A DNA stretch of 17,692 nt from an uncultured Clostridia bacterium (GTDB taxonomy: Bacteria > Bacillota_A > Clostridia > Oscillospirales > Oscillospiraceae), in the NCBI GenBank assembly GCA_947167435.1, contig CAMVIC010000006.1, positions 1 through 17,692 of the forward strand. Direction: 5' to 3'. Made by a program: the position numbers and the translations under genes. The notes under the pieces are model-generated. The model searched no databases. It worked only from the letters and a program-made list of their open reading frames with translations, and was not told where the DNA came from. This document shows, one piece after another, positions 1 through 7,015 of this stretch. Within the stretch, counting starts at the first letter, position 1, and each line of letters begins with the position of its first letter.

Positions 1-383
1 ACCAGCATCAGCTCCCAGCTGTAGATATCCACGTCCGGCGGCTCCGGCAGGCCCTGCTCGGCGGCGTTGCGCAGGGCAGTGGCATAGGGACTGTTGGGGT
101 CTACGGTGGGTACCGGCTCCGGCGTGGGCGCTGCCGGGGCTGCCTCCGGCGCCGATTCCGGCGCTGCGGGAGCGGCCGGGTCCGCCGCGGCGGGGGCTTC
201 CGGCGCCGCCAGCGGAGCGGGCTCCGGCGTTGCCGCGGGCTGCACCGTCTCCTGCGGCGCGCTGACGGTCTTCCCCAGGTCGAAGCTGTGGGGCGTGGCC
301 GCCGCGTGATAATAGCTATAGGTAACGAAAAGTCCCGCCACCAGCAGGGCAAAGACAATCCGCCCGAACATATTGGTCCTCAT
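1..383 (-). CDS. Partial membrane-anchored protein, probable M15 (VanY-like) D-alanyl-D-alanine carboxypeptidase; C-terminus outside window
   Basis: Only the first 127 codons are present; the gene runs off the left edge. The ATG at 381-383 has a GGAGGA ribosome site seven bases upstream. Residues about 7-25 form one hydrophobic segment with few charges before it, so a signal anchor or uncleaved signal peptide. Residues about 40-95 are an Ala/Pro/Glu-rich linker, as expected for a wall-spanning spacer. The last residues visible, around PPDVDIYSWELML, match the start of the M15B peptidase domain, where a D(I)xSWExxLVN motif is common in Clostridia. The zinc ligands and catalytic residues lie outside the window, so activity cannot be judged. 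If right, the enzyme trims the terminal D-Ala of peptidoglycan stem peptides outside the membrane. The family call is inference from a short motif plus architecture; another wall-associated enzyme remains possible. Confidence 0.6.
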   Translation of the reverse strand, partial: MRTNMFGRIVFALLVAGLFVTYSYYHAAATPHSFDLGKTVSAPQETVQPAATPEPAPLAAPEAPAAADPAAPAAPESAPEAAPAAPTPEPVPTVDPNSPYATALRNAAEQGLPEPPDVDIYSWELML

Positions 384-422
384 GGCATAGTCCTCCAATG
401 ATAAGGTTTATCCATACAAACT

Positions 423-451
423 ATAATAGCATTTTCAGGGGAGCCGGTCAA
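423..451 (-). promoter_or_regulatory. Sigma-A promoter of the leftward carboxypeptidase-like gene
   Basis: On the minus strand TTGACC (446-451) and TATTAT (423-428) are separated by exactly 17 bases, close to the vegetative consensus. The start codon lies about 30 bases beyond the expected transcription start. It is back to back with the rightward promoter at 462-490, so the -35 boxes of the two divergent genes are only 10 bases apart. Confidence 0.75.
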
Positions 452-461
452 CATAATTTTG

Positions 462-490
462 TTGAAGCAGGGGCTTTCCTCTGCTATAAT
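462..490 (+). promoter_or_regulatory. Sigma-A promoter of the UlaG-like hydrolase gene
   Basis: TTGAAG (462-467) and a perfect TATAAT (485-490) are separated by 17 bases. Transcription should begin near 497, giving a leader of about 22 bases that holds little more than the ribosome site at 504-510. Confidence 0.8.
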
Positions 491-518
491 ATGGGAAAAC
501 AAAAAAGGAGGCTGCGCT

Positions 519-1136
519 ATGAAGCTCACCTGGTACGGACATTCCTGCTTTCTGGCAGAGACGGGGGAAGGCTCCGCGGTTTTCGACCCCTATGCGCCCG
601 GCAGCGTGCCCGGGCTGAGGCTGCCGCCGCTGACGGCGGACGCGGTGCTCTGCAGCCACAGCCACCGGGACCACGGCTATGCCCAGGGCGTCACCCTCAG
701 CGGAAAGGGCCTGCGGGCCAGAGTTACCCGCATCCCCTGCTTTCACGACGAGGCGGGCGGCGCCAAGCGGGGCGACAACCTGATCACCCTGCTGGAGGCC
801 GATGGCCTGCGACTCGCCCATCTGGGGGACCTGGGCCATATGCTCAGCCCGGAGCAGCTGGCGGCGCTGGGGCACGTGGACGTGCTGCTGATCCCTGTGG
901 GCGGCTATTATACCATCGACGCGCATACCGCCTGGGCGCTGACGGAGGCTATCCGGCCCGCCATCACGGTGCCCATGCACTATCGGGGCGAAGGCTTCGG
1001 CTATGACGTGATCGGCCCGGTGGAGGATTTCCTGGCCCACGCGAAAAAGGTCATCCGCCTCCGCGGCAACGTCCTGGAGCCGGAAAAGGTGGAGACGCCC
1101 GCCGTCGTGCTGCTGCGCTGCCCGTCGGAAGGCTGA
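519..1136 (+). CDS. Metallo-beta-lactamase-fold hydrolase, UlaG-like
   Basis: A 205-residue cytoplasmic protein of the UlaG-like branch of the metallo-beta-lactamase superfamily. The ATG at 519 is chosen over an upstream in-frame ATG at 459 because AAAGGAG lies eight bases before it and the promoter's -10 box (485-490) would otherwise be inside the gene. Metal ligands are in place: HSHRDH at residues 47-52, H76, the Asp of HLGDLGH (D104) and the His of PMHY (H154). The N-terminal MKLTWYGHSCF is typical of the group. UlaG itself is L-ascorbate-6-phosphate lactonase, but no ascorbate transporter or other ula gene is nearby and most family members have unknown substrates, so only the fold and a metal-dependent hydrolase role are claimed. 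It is transcribed alone and ends about 100 bases before a terminator. Confidence 0.85.
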   Translation: MKLTWYGHSCFLAETGEGSAVFDPYAPGSVPGLRLPPLTADAVLCSHSHRDHGYAQGVTLSGKGLRARVTRIPCFHDEAGGAKRGDNLITLLEADGLRLAHLGDLGHMLSPEQLAALGHVDVLLIPVGGYYTIDAHTAWALTEAIRPAITVPMHYRGEGFGYDVIGPVEDFLAHAKKVIRLRGNVLEPEKVETPAVVLLRCPSEG

Positions 1137-1233
1137 GAAAAAAGATGAGCAGAGCTATGGTCGACGCAGGAGCGTTATCCCCGTAAGCAGCTCGGCGATC
1201 GCCGCAGGGGCGGACAGCATCCGCCCGCAGTTT

Positions 1234-1261
1234 CCCGCCGTCAGATGACGGCGGGATTTTT
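1234..1261 (+). terminator. Rho-independent terminator after the UlaG-like gene
   Basis: A perfect nine-base stem (1234-1242 with 1247-1255) closes an AGAT loop and is followed by ATTTTTG. It ends rightward transcription of the hydrolase gene. Several further hairpins lie between the stop codon and this terminator (see findings). Confidence 0.85.
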
Positions 1262-1310
1262 GTATAACGCCCCCCCGCGCTAGGCGCGGGGGGCGGAAAC
1301 GCTTTTAGCT

Positions 1311-1708
1311 ATGAAAGCGAAGTATAGGAGAAAAGCGTTCTATGGGAATCGGAGACTGGAAATAGGAGCGATCCTGCGACAACTGTGCGAATGGAAAGGC
1401 GTAACGATACTTGCGGCAGAAGTATGCCCGGACCATGTGCATATGCTGCTGGAAATACCGCCAAAGATGGCAGTCTCGAGTTTTATGGGATACCTGAAAG
1501 GGAAGAGTAGCCTAATGATCTTTGAAAATGGGGGAACGCGCGGTATGCATATAGAAATCGTGAGTTCTGGTGCAAAGGCTACTACGTGGATACAGTAGGG
1601 AAAGATACAAAGAAGATAGCAATGTATATGCAAAATCAGTTAAAAGAGGACGAAATGTCCAACCAACTGACAATGGAGGATATTGACTCGTTTACGGGTA
1701 GCAAGTAA
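1311..1708 (+). pseudogene. tnpA: IS200/IS605 TnpA transposase, N-terminally deleted and frameshifted
   Basis: The reading frame from 1311 gives KYRRKAFYG, then CPDHVHMLLEIPPK with the HUH metal-binding pair (HVH), then GYLKGKSSLMIFE, all hallmark TnpA segments. Near 1520-1530 the frame is lost: a different frame continues as WCKGYYVDTVGKDTKKIAMY and ends with TAA at 1706-1708. One missing base in the A run before TGGGGG (about 1521-1526) explains this. The catalytic tyrosine, expected in the KKIAMYMQNQ helix, therefore lies out of frame. Intact relatives also have about 20 more residues before KYRRK; here ATGAAA joins almost directly to that motif, so an internal deletion has removed the N-terminal strand. 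Full-length relatives are near 150 residues. The protein cannot be an active transposase unless the shift is a sequencing error, and the N-terminal loss would remain. Confidence 0.85.
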
Positions 1709-1788
1709 CAGTCTTTTCGCGCGTGCCAGACCGTACTTTCGCCTTCAGGCGCTGCTGGTAAACAAGGGTTTTGCACGATAATGAAAAG

Positions 1789-1807
1789 CCACCCGCTGGG
1801 CGGGTGG
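1789..1807 (-). terminator. Hairpin at IS right end, possibly doubling as terminator of the leftward operon
   Basis: An eight-base perfect stem (1789-1796 with 1800-1807) closes a three-base loop. Read leftward it is followed by CTTTTC, so it may end transcription of the phosphoglycerol transferase operon, whose stop codon is about 20 bases upstream in that direction. The T-run is short, so termination may be partial. Confidence 0.45.
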
Positions 1808-1827
1808 GTATTTCCGGGGAGTTTTTC

Positions 1828-3351
1828 TTATTCCTCTGTTCCAAGCAGCTGGGTATTGTAAAAACGGGACTGCTTCTGCAGCTCCTCCGCAAAAAAGTCG
1901 TAGCCGTACGCTTCCGTCAGGGTCTCCCGGTCGGAGAACAGATTGGTGCCCAGCCCAAGCCGGTCCCCGTCGATCGTGACGCCCAGGGCCGCCAGGGTAG
2001 TGGGAAACAGGTCGAAGGTGCCGAACTGCCGGTCTTTCTCCTTCACCGGGACTGCTGCAGGGTTGATGAAGCAGTCATAGACCGAACGGGTATAGTCCGG
2101 GTCAATGCCGTCCGTGAATTCGGCGTCCATCGTAAGGTGATCCCCGCTGATGACGATGGCGGTGTTTTCGTAGAAGGGCTGCGCCTGAATCCAGGCCACA
2201 AATTCCGCCACCTGCCGGGATGAGCAGGCCAGGACGTTTGCATACTGGGATTCATAGGTATCCCCGCACAGGCTGCAGAGACAGCCGTCCGGGAAGTGGG
2301 TATCCGCAGTGAGCATGGTAAAATTGAACGGCTCGCCGGACTCCGCCAGCCGGGTCAGCTCCTCCCGAGCGAAGGAAAACAGCTTTTCGTCTTCAAAGCC
2401 CCACCACATGGCATAGTCTTCCGGCAGCCTGCCCGCTTCTTTCAGGGATGTGGTATCCAGAATCTCATAGTGTCCATGCTCGGTAAAATAGGTCTTCCGC
2501 CCGTGAAACTCGGCGTCGGAACCCACGAGAAGCTCCTGGGTATAGCCCTGTTCCTCCAGAATCTGCCCGATGGAGACGACGCCGGGGAGAAAGGCGTCCT
2601 CCGCGCCGTAGGCATCCGCCTCCAGGGAGACCTTCACCGGAACGCCCGCGGTCTGCGCCACCATGGCGGCAGCCGTCCAGGTGGTGCCGGGATAGGAAAG
2701 GGCGCCTCCCAGACCTGCGGTATGGGAGAAATTCAGATTGCTGTCGCCAAGGGATTCCAGCTCCGGAATATAACAGACCGGAGTCCCGTCTTCAGCGGTC
2801 ATTTCCGCGTAGGTGCTCTCCATGGATTCCAGGAAGATATAGACCAGGTTCCGCTTCTGCTCGGGAAAGTGCAGAATGGAGGCGTCCGGCTTTACATAGT
2901 GCTCCTGAATGAAGTCCGACTCCATGGTTTTTGCCCGGATAAAGGAGTAAGCGCTTGTCTGCGCGCCGCACACAAGCAGAGAGACAAGCAGCGTCAGGGC
3001 TGTGAGCGGGAAAACGTGGCTTCTGAGCCAGGCCGTCAGGGCAGGATGGGAGCCGTGGGGCAAAGCGGCGAACGGGCTGCGCCCGGCAGAGCTGCTCTGG
3101 GTAAGCAGCCGGTAAAGCCATACCTCCAGCGCGGTCAGCCCAAGGGGGAGCAGACCGACCAGCAGGATCGCGCTGCTCATCAGGTCGTTGTTTACGCCCG
3201 TGGAGGGGGATTTCAGCTGGAACAGGAGCTGATCAAAGCTGACCTGGTCATAGTTGTACTCCAGCCAGACCGTCAGGAGAAGGAGCACGTTGGTGAAAAG
3301 CAGAAGCAGTGCGGCACTTTTTTCTTTTCTGGGATCAAAGCTTTTTTGCAT
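1828..3351 (-). CDS. LTA synthase / OpgB-like phosphoglycerol transferase, membrane sulfatase-fold enzyme
   Basis: A 507-residue protein of the alkaline phosphatase/sulfatase superfamily. Membrane helices are seen near residues 13-30, 58-80 and 112-130; the outward catalytic domain follows from about 165. It carries IFLESMEST with the metal-binding Glu (E175), GTTWT (222-226) with the likely nucleophilic Thr, TADTHFPDG (H352) and SGDH (D404/H405). The pattern of GTTWTAAAMVAQ, LVGSDAEFHGRK and GFEDEKLF is closer to E. coli OpgB/MdoB, which moves phosphoglycerol from phosphatidylglycerol to membrane glucans, than to LtaS. The acceptor here is unknown; a cell-envelope glycan or lipoteichoic-type polymer is inferred. 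It is shorter than LtaS (about 650) because it has three rather than five helices. The ATG has only a weak ribosome site, and the gene lies 31 bases after the symporter gene, so it is the third gene of the operon. Confidence 0.85.
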   Translation of the reverse strand: MQKSFDPRKEKSAALLLLFTNVLLLLTVWLEYNYDQVSFDQLLFQLKSPSTGVNNDLMSSAILLVGLLPLGLTALEVWLYRLLTQSSSAGRSPFAALPHGSHPALTAWLRSHVFPLTALTLLVSLLVCGAQTSAYSFIRAKTMESDFIQEHYVKPDASILHFPEQKRNLVYIFLESMESTYAEMTAEDGTPVCYIPELESLGDSNLNFSHTAGLGGALSYPGTTWTAAAMVAQTAGVPVKVSLEADAYGAEDAFLPGVVSIGQILEEQGYTQELLVGSDAEFHGRKTYFTEHGHYEILDTTSLKEAGRLPEDYAMWWGFEDEKLFSFAREELTRLAESGEPFNFTMLTADTHFPDGCLCSLCGDTYESQYANVLACSSRQVAEFVAWIQAQPFYENTAIVISGDHLTMDAEFTDGIDPDYTRSVYDCFINPAAVPVKEKDRQFGTFDLFPTTLAALGVTIDGDRLGLGTNLFSDRETLTEAYGYDFFAEELQKQSRFYNTQLLGTEE

Positions 3352-3382
3352 ACCGTTATGTTCCGATCGTGAAATTACAAAA

Positions 3383-4765
3383 TCAGTCTTTCCGGCCTTT
3401 CCCCGGCTTCAGCTTGCAGATCAGCAGCACCAGCAGGGCCAGATAAGCCGCCGCAAGACCCAGCGTCACCCAGCAGAGCAGATCCGACTTGGGGGCCAGA
3501 CCCACCAGAATCAGCACCGGCGCGCCCAGGATGATGCCGAAGCTGCTGCCTACCACCAGGTTGTTGGCGGCCGGCGTATCCAGGTTCGGGTCAATCTCAC
3601 GCAGAAGCAGGACGCCGGAGCTGATGGTGCCGGTCAGCATCCCGAACATGGAGACGAGACCCTCGTAGTAATAGCCGGGATAGACCTTCCGGCACACGAA
3701 GCACAGGTGCAGCCAGGTGACGACGCCGCCCGCCGCTGCCAGCAGCAGGAAGGGGAGCCACAGCCCGCGAATGTCCTCCAGGCGGATGGACGCGATGCCG
3801 GATACAATCATAAGATCAAAGAAAAAGCCGGAGATGCGGTTGAGCAGATAGTTGTTCTGATACTGCCGCCGAATGAAGCCCCGGCGCTTGCCGCTCTCCA
3901 GCAGCATGCGCAGCAGCATGGCCAGCGCCGAGCCCAGGATGAAGTTGAAGCCCCAGAGCAGGGTGTTGACGGTGCCTGCCAGGCCGGGGGACAGGGCGGC
4001 AATCCCGCCGGTAAGCCCCCGCGTCAGAAGATAGGTGGCCAGATACACCAGCAGTACCATGGCGATCTGGACAGAAAGCTTGTCGATGGAGTCGGACACG
4101 GGCAGCTCGTTTTCGTCCTGAAAATAATCCGGCGGCAGCCGCGTCTCCGATTCCCGCCGGGCCGTGCCCAGTTTTCCCCTGCGGGAGAGCACGTTCAGAA
4201 TGATCACGCCCACGACGCAGGCCACCAGATAGCCCGCCGCGGCAATGGCCAGCCCGAAGCTGCGTCCGCCCGCAAAGCCCAGAGCCTCATAGCTGGAGCC
4301 CACGTTGTTCGCCTGACCCGGTCCCTGCCCGTAGCCCATGGGGAGAAGGAGTCCGGCGGCCTTGAACAGGCCGGGGCGGAGGGTATAGCCCAGCAGCAGC
4401 GTAATCAGCAATCCGACCACCCCCTGCACCAGGTAGGTGCTGACGATGACGGCGCCGGATTTAAGCCCCGTCAGATCGCCGCCGTGCTTCCCCTTTTCGG
4501 GCGGAACCCGCAGACTCATGGCGATAAAGCCCAGGGCGATGCCGTGATACACCAGCATCTCCAGCAGCGCCTCGTCCAGGGGAACAAGGCCCGTATATTT
4601 CAGCGCCAGCAGCAGGAATCCCGCCAGAACCGCCACCGGCATCAGGCTTTTGCGGATAAAGGCCAGCTTCTGCCGCAGAAACTGGGCCAGCAGCAAAGCC
4701 CCGGCGATCAGTCCCAGCTGCAGAATCGGGTCCCACAGCGCCAGATTTGACGCGGAATAGTCCAT
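3383..4765 (-). CDS. gltS: GltS-like sodium:glutamate symporter (ESS family)
   Basis: A 460-residue, very hydrophobic protein with roughly ten or more membrane helices in two related halves. The first half carries MGYGQGPGQANNVG (about residues 143-156), matching the GQGPGQA re-entrant loop of GltS; the second half has FGMLTGTISSGVLLLRE at the equivalent place. GltS proteins import glutamate with sodium and are usually about 400 residues; the extra length is partly in a hydrophilic central loop (about 190-215). The start codon lies one base after the stop of the acyltransferase gene and uses AAGGAG located inside the end of that gene, so the two are probably translated in a coupled way. Transport of another small carboxylate is possible; the family call is firm, the substrate is inferred. 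Confidence 0.82.
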   Translation of the reverse strand: MDYSASNLALWDPILQLGLIAGALLLAQFLRQKLAFIRKSLMPVAVLAGFLLLALKYTGLVPLDEALLEMLVYHGIALGFIAMSLRVPPEKGKHGGDLTGLKSGAVIVSTYLVQGVVGLLITLLLGYTLRPGLFKAAGLLLPMGYGQGPGQANNVGSSYEALGFAGGRSFGLAIAAAGYLVACVVGVIILNVLSRRGKLGTARRESETRLPPDYFQDENELPVSDSIDKLSVQIAMVLLVYLATYLLTRGLTGGIAALSPGLAGTVNTLLWGFNFILGSALAMLLRMLLESGKRRGFIRRQYQNNYLLNRISGFFFDLMIVSGIASIRLEDIRGLWLPFLLLAAAGGVVTWLHLCFVCRKVYPGYYYEGLVSMFGMLTGTISSGVLLLREIDPNLDTPAANNLVVGSSFGIILGAPVLILVGLAPKSDLLCWVTLGLAAAYLALLVLLICKLKPGKGRKD

Positions 4766-4766
4766 A

Positions 4767-5903
4767 TCAGTGCTTCTCCTTCCAGATTTCCAGGTACTTG
4801 CGGAGATTTACCCCGCCACCGGCGCGCAGCTGGTAGTATTCCCCTTGAATGCTCAGCAGCAGCAGATGGGCCTGCACCAGCGCCATGTTTTCGATTTCAT
4901 CCAGGGGGAAGCGCCGCTCACCGCAGAGCAGGGCGTCCTCCCGCTGGCAAAGCTTTCCGCTGGGCAGCGGCGTTTCCCGGTGATCCGGGAACACCCGGGA
5001 CAGCGCGATCCCCTCATCGGAAAACAGACAGTCTGTCTCCGGGGGAAAGGCGCGGCTTCGCAGCAGACTGCGCTGCCAGTCGTCCCACTGCGCAAGCGTC
5101 CGAAAGGGTGTGCCAGGGTCCAGAAAACCGGTCTCGGTATAGACGCGGGAGAAGCCGCAGCCGCAGAAAACCCGGTTATCCCGGCTGCGCAGGGTCCCGA
5201 TCCGTCCGCAGCCGGGGCAGGCGTACAGTGCCCGCTCCAGACCCTCGGCCCGGCGCTTTCCCCGATAGGCAATCGGGTTTTGCTCCTGCCGCTCCCAGGC
5301 GTCCTCCCGGATATCCCGCTCGATGCAGGCGTTGATCTCCCGGGGCGTCATCCGGCTCAGCCGCTCGGGAGGATAGACGCCCACCGGGTGGCCGTGCACC
5401 GCGCCTCGGCGCACGCCCTTTCCCCAGCGGGGCAGGCTCAGATAGCCGCCCTCCAGACGGAAGGTCACCAGCGTGGCGCCGGAGCTTTTCGCAAGCTTCC
5501 CCGTGGCGGGGAAGATGGGCCCGCTGCGCCCGTCCCAGCACTGCTCGCCCTCTGCAAAGAGGCAGATGGAGTGCCCGGCTCTCAGATGGCGCAGGCAGGC
5601 CTTCACGGTATCCGCCCCGGAGGAGGCCTTCCGGCGCGGGATGGGCGCCACCAGGGCGTTCAGCACCCTGGTGACCGGGCCGAGACGAAACAGGTGCTCG
5701 CTGGCCACATAGTAGACCTGCTTGTCCCGCAGGCTCATGGCAACCAGCAGCGGGTCCCAGGCGCTCACATGGTTTGGGACCAGCAGAACCGGACCTTCCA
5801 GGCGCAGGTCTTCATGGCTGAGATTGAACTTCCGGCAGATCCAGCGGTGGGACAGGGCATAGAGCACCCGCCAGATTTTCTGATGCCGCTGGTAGCTGTC
5901 CAC
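4767..5903 (-). CDS. 1-acyl-sn-glycerol-3-phosphate acyltransferase-like (PlsC) protein with C-terminal zinc ribbon
   Basis: About 378 residues. Residues 35-180 form a PlsC domain: NHVSAWD at 44-50 gives the H-x4-D catalytic pair (H45, D50), and FAEGEQCWDG (116-125) stands where FPEGTRS is usual. PlsC proteins are about 200-250 residues; this one continues with a four-cysteine cluster (C229, C232, C247, C249) that looks like a zinc ribbon and a final part (about 290-370) rich in short strands and one helix, possibly PH-like. The GTG at 5901-5903 is chosen because GGAGG sits eight bases upstream; an ATG at 5928-5930 and a TTG at 5946-5948 are in frame but lack good ribosome sites, and the TTG overlaps the -10 box. 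It probably makes phosphatidic acid or acylates another glycerolipid at the inner face of the membrane. First gene of the operon with the symporter and phosphoglycerol transferase. Confidence 0.85.
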   Translation of the reverse strand: MDSYQRHQKIWRVLYALSHRWICRKFNLSHEDLRLEGPVLLVPNHVSAWDPLLVAMSLRDKQVYYVASEHLFRLGPVTRVLNALVAPIPRRKASSGADTVKACLRHLRAGHSICLFAEGEQCWDGRSGPIFPATGKLAKSSGATLVTFRLEGGYLSLPRWGKGVRRGAVHGHPVGVYPPERLSRMTPREINACIERDIREDAWERQEQNPIAYRGKRRAEGLERALYACPGCGRIGTLRSRDNRVFCGCGFSRVYTETGFLDPGTPFRTLAQWDDWQRSLLRSRAFPPETDCLFSDEGIALSRVFPDHRETPLPSGKLCQREDALLCGERRFPLDEIENMALVQAHLLLLSIQGEYYQLRAGGGVNLRKYLEIWKEKH

Positions 5904-5947
5904 CGGGATTCCCTCCGTTTCACCGTTCATTCTGCTTTGATTTTCCA

Positions 5948-5976
5948 ATTATAGCATGAAGCGCCCCGGCTGAAAA
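5948..5976 (-). promoter_or_regulatory. Promoter of the acyltransferase-symporter-phosphoglycerol transferase operon
   Basis: A perfect TATAAT (5948-5953, minus strand) lies 17 bases from TTTTCA (5971-5976), a four-of-six match to the -35 consensus. A start near 5941 gives a leader of about 38 bases to the GTG at 5903, which supports that start. Confidence 0.6.
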
Positions 5977-6002
5977 GATACTTTATACCCTGCAGAAAAC
6001 GG

Positions 6003-6034
6003 AAAAGCCCGGGAGTTTTCACCCCCGGGCTTTT
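6003..6034 (-). terminator. Terminator of the padR-DUF2812 operon
   Basis: AAAAGCCCGGG and CCCGGGCTTTT form an eleven-base stem (6003-6013 with 6024-6034) around a ten-base loop. Read leftward the stem ends in a T-run just after the DUF2812 stop codon. The flanking A-run makes it symmetrical, but no rightward gene needs it. Confidence 0.8.
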
Positions 6035-6051
6035 AGACCCTGTGATAGTGT

Positions 6052-6609
6052 TTACGACTCATTGCTGTATTTTCTGCGCAGGGCGCGCAGCTTGAGACCG
6101 CAGTGGACAAACAGGAACAGGTACAGCAGGAACATAAGGTCCCAGAAGAGGGCAAAGCCCCTGGGCCAGAAGCCATCGCTCCAGATGTTCCGGGCGAAGA
6201 AGTTCGGCAGAACAGCAGCGAAAAAGATAATCAGCAGGGGCAGCATCCGGGTCCGGACGATGTGTCTGACCATATCCACCCGGGAGGCGTTGTCGGAGAA
6301 AATCTCCCCGTCCTGCTCTCCGTCCATCTGCGCCGCGCTCTTGCGGAAATACAGCCAGCCCGCGCAGCGGCCGCAGTTTTCCCAGCCGTAGTCGGCGTAC
6401 ATCTGGAAATAGTCCCCGCTCTCCTGGTTGTTCTGGTAGTCCAGCCGGTAGATCACGTCCTCCGGCTCGCAACGCTCAAAAACATAGACGCAGGGCGGAA
6501 CCATCTTCGCCAGCTTCCAGCCCTCGTTGTGTTGCCGGCGAAGCCAGCGCTCCTCATCCTCGTAATCCGCAACGGTAAAAAAGCGGAGCAGGGTTTTCTG
6601 TTCACTCAT
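6052..6609 (-). CDS. DUF2812 membrane protein, partner of PadR regulator
   Basis: A 185-residue protein. The N-terminal soluble part has the DUF2812 signature: FFTVADYEDEERWLRRQHNEGWKL at about 10-33, then VFERCEPEDVIYRLDYQ and DYFQMYADYGWENCGRCAGW, then FRK. Two membrane helices follow at about 122-138 and 153-172. Its ATG lies inside the end of padR (eight-base overlap), with AGGGAGAG upstream, so the pair is translationally coupled; longer in-frame versions would lie wholly within padR and are rejected. DUF2812 genes next to padR are very common in Bacillota; the biochemical role is not known. By context it is likely a membrane sensor or effector controlled by the regulator. Confidence 0.88.
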   Translation of the reverse strand: MSEQKTLLRFFTVADYEDEERWLRRQHNEGWKLAKMVPPCVYVFERCEPEDVIYRLDYQNNQESGDYFQMYADYGWENCGRCAGWLYFRKSAAQMDGEQDGEIFSDNASRVDMVRHIVRTRMLPLLIIFFAAVLPNFFARNIWSDGFWPRGFALFWDLMFLLYLFLFVHCGLKLRALRRKYSNES

Positions 6610-6925
6610 TGACGCTCTCTCCCTTACTGTTTTTATAAAGCCGCTCAATGCGGCGCAGCTCCAACTCCAGAACCTCGGCCCCCAGGGCCGTGATCTGGTA
6701 CAGTTTGCGCTTCTCTTCCTCCCGTACAAAGGCAATCAGCCCGTCCTTCTCCATTTTGGAGAGGCTGCCGTACATGGTCCCCGCGCCGATTACCAGTGCG
6801 CCGCCGGTCATCTGCCGGACCTGCTGGCTGATGCCGTAGCCGTGCTGGGGCTGCTGCAGGCAATAGAGGATGTAAAAGCCGCTCTCCGTCATGGGGACGT
6901 AGATCCGTTTGATTTTGTCGTCCAT
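6602..6925 (-). CDS. PadR-family transcriptional regulator
   Basis: A 107-residue winged-helix protein. It contains the PadR core: FYILYCLQQPQHGYGISQQV, then ALVIGAGTMYGSLSKMEKDGLI with the recognition helix and wing, followed by REEEKRKLYQIT and a C-terminal dimerising helix. The size fits the short PadR subfamily. GGAGG stands four bases before the ATG. A perfect promoter and an inverted repeat lie directly upstream, which suggests that it represses its own transcription and perhaps that of the divergent membrane-protein gene. PadR proteins bind as dimers and let go on binding small molecules or after signals; the inducer cannot be told here. Confidence 0.92.
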   Translation of the reverse strand: MDDKIKRIYVPMTESGFYILYCLQQPQHGYGISQQVRQMTGGALVIGAGTMYGSLSKMEKDGLIAFVREEEKRKLYQITALGAEVLELELRRIERLYKNSKGESVNE

Positions 6926-6943
6926 AGGGCCTCCATATATTCC

Positions 6944-6980
6944 ACTTCGATATATCGGACTTCGATATGCATTATATCGA
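6944..6980. promoter_or_regulatory. Probable PadR operator: tandem and inverted TCGATAT sites
   Basis: TCGATAT (6962-6968) and ATATCGA (6974-6980) form a perfect inverted repeat with a five-base spacer that overlaps the -10 box of padR. A second copy of ACTTCGATAT lies at 6944-6953, 15 bases from the first (6959-6968), and itself sits in the palindrome CGATATATCG (6948-6957). The layout, covering -10 and transcription start, is what a self-repressing PadR dimer would need. Assignment to PadR is inferred from position. Confidence 0.65.
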
Positions 6981-6999
6981 GGCCCGATGTATTTGTCAA
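6971..6999 (-). promoter_or_regulatory. Consensus sigma-A promoter of padR
   Basis: TTGACA (6994-6999) and TATAAT (6971-6976), both perfect, are 17 bases apart on the minus strand. Such a strong promoter in front of a repressor gene implies that it is normally held down, in line with the overlapping inverted repeat. Confidence 0.88.
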
Positions 7000-7015
7000 G
7001 AGTTTTTTCAAAGAC

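Larger units (their letters stand above)
1268..1815 (+). mobile_element. Degenerate IS200/IS605-family insertion sequence (about 550 bp, approximate ends)
   Basis: The element is bounded by the subterminal hairpins typical of this family: a GC-rich hairpin at 1268-1295 just before the transposase and a CCACCCGC/GCGGGTGG hairpin at 1789-1807 near the right end. Between them lie the tnpA relic and about 80 bases of non-coding tail with a further small hairpin (CGCC-TTCA-GGCG at about 1740-1751). No tnpB gene is present. The family transposes as single strands and makes no target duplications or terminal inverted repeats, so exact ends cannot be read from one copy; I place them near 1256-1268 and 1807-1820. 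It sits between two converging genes and appears to break neither. Confidence 0.75.

Noticed and set aside
1137..1233. Riboswitch, tRNA or signal recognition particle RNA
   Set aside because: Hairpins are present, but I could not match conserved core bases of any of these, and no gene downstream would be controlled.
1268..1295. GC-rich hairpin as a second terminator of the hydrolase gene
   Set aside because: It lacks a T-run, follows an already complete terminator and fits better as the left subterminal hairpin of the IS relic.
2296..4750. Long open frames on the plus strand opposite the phosphoglycerol transferase and symporter genes
   Set aside because: They mirror well-supported minus-strand genes, have no ribosome sites and give Gln/Gly/Arg-rich low-complexity protein, as expected of antisense frames in GC-rich DNA.
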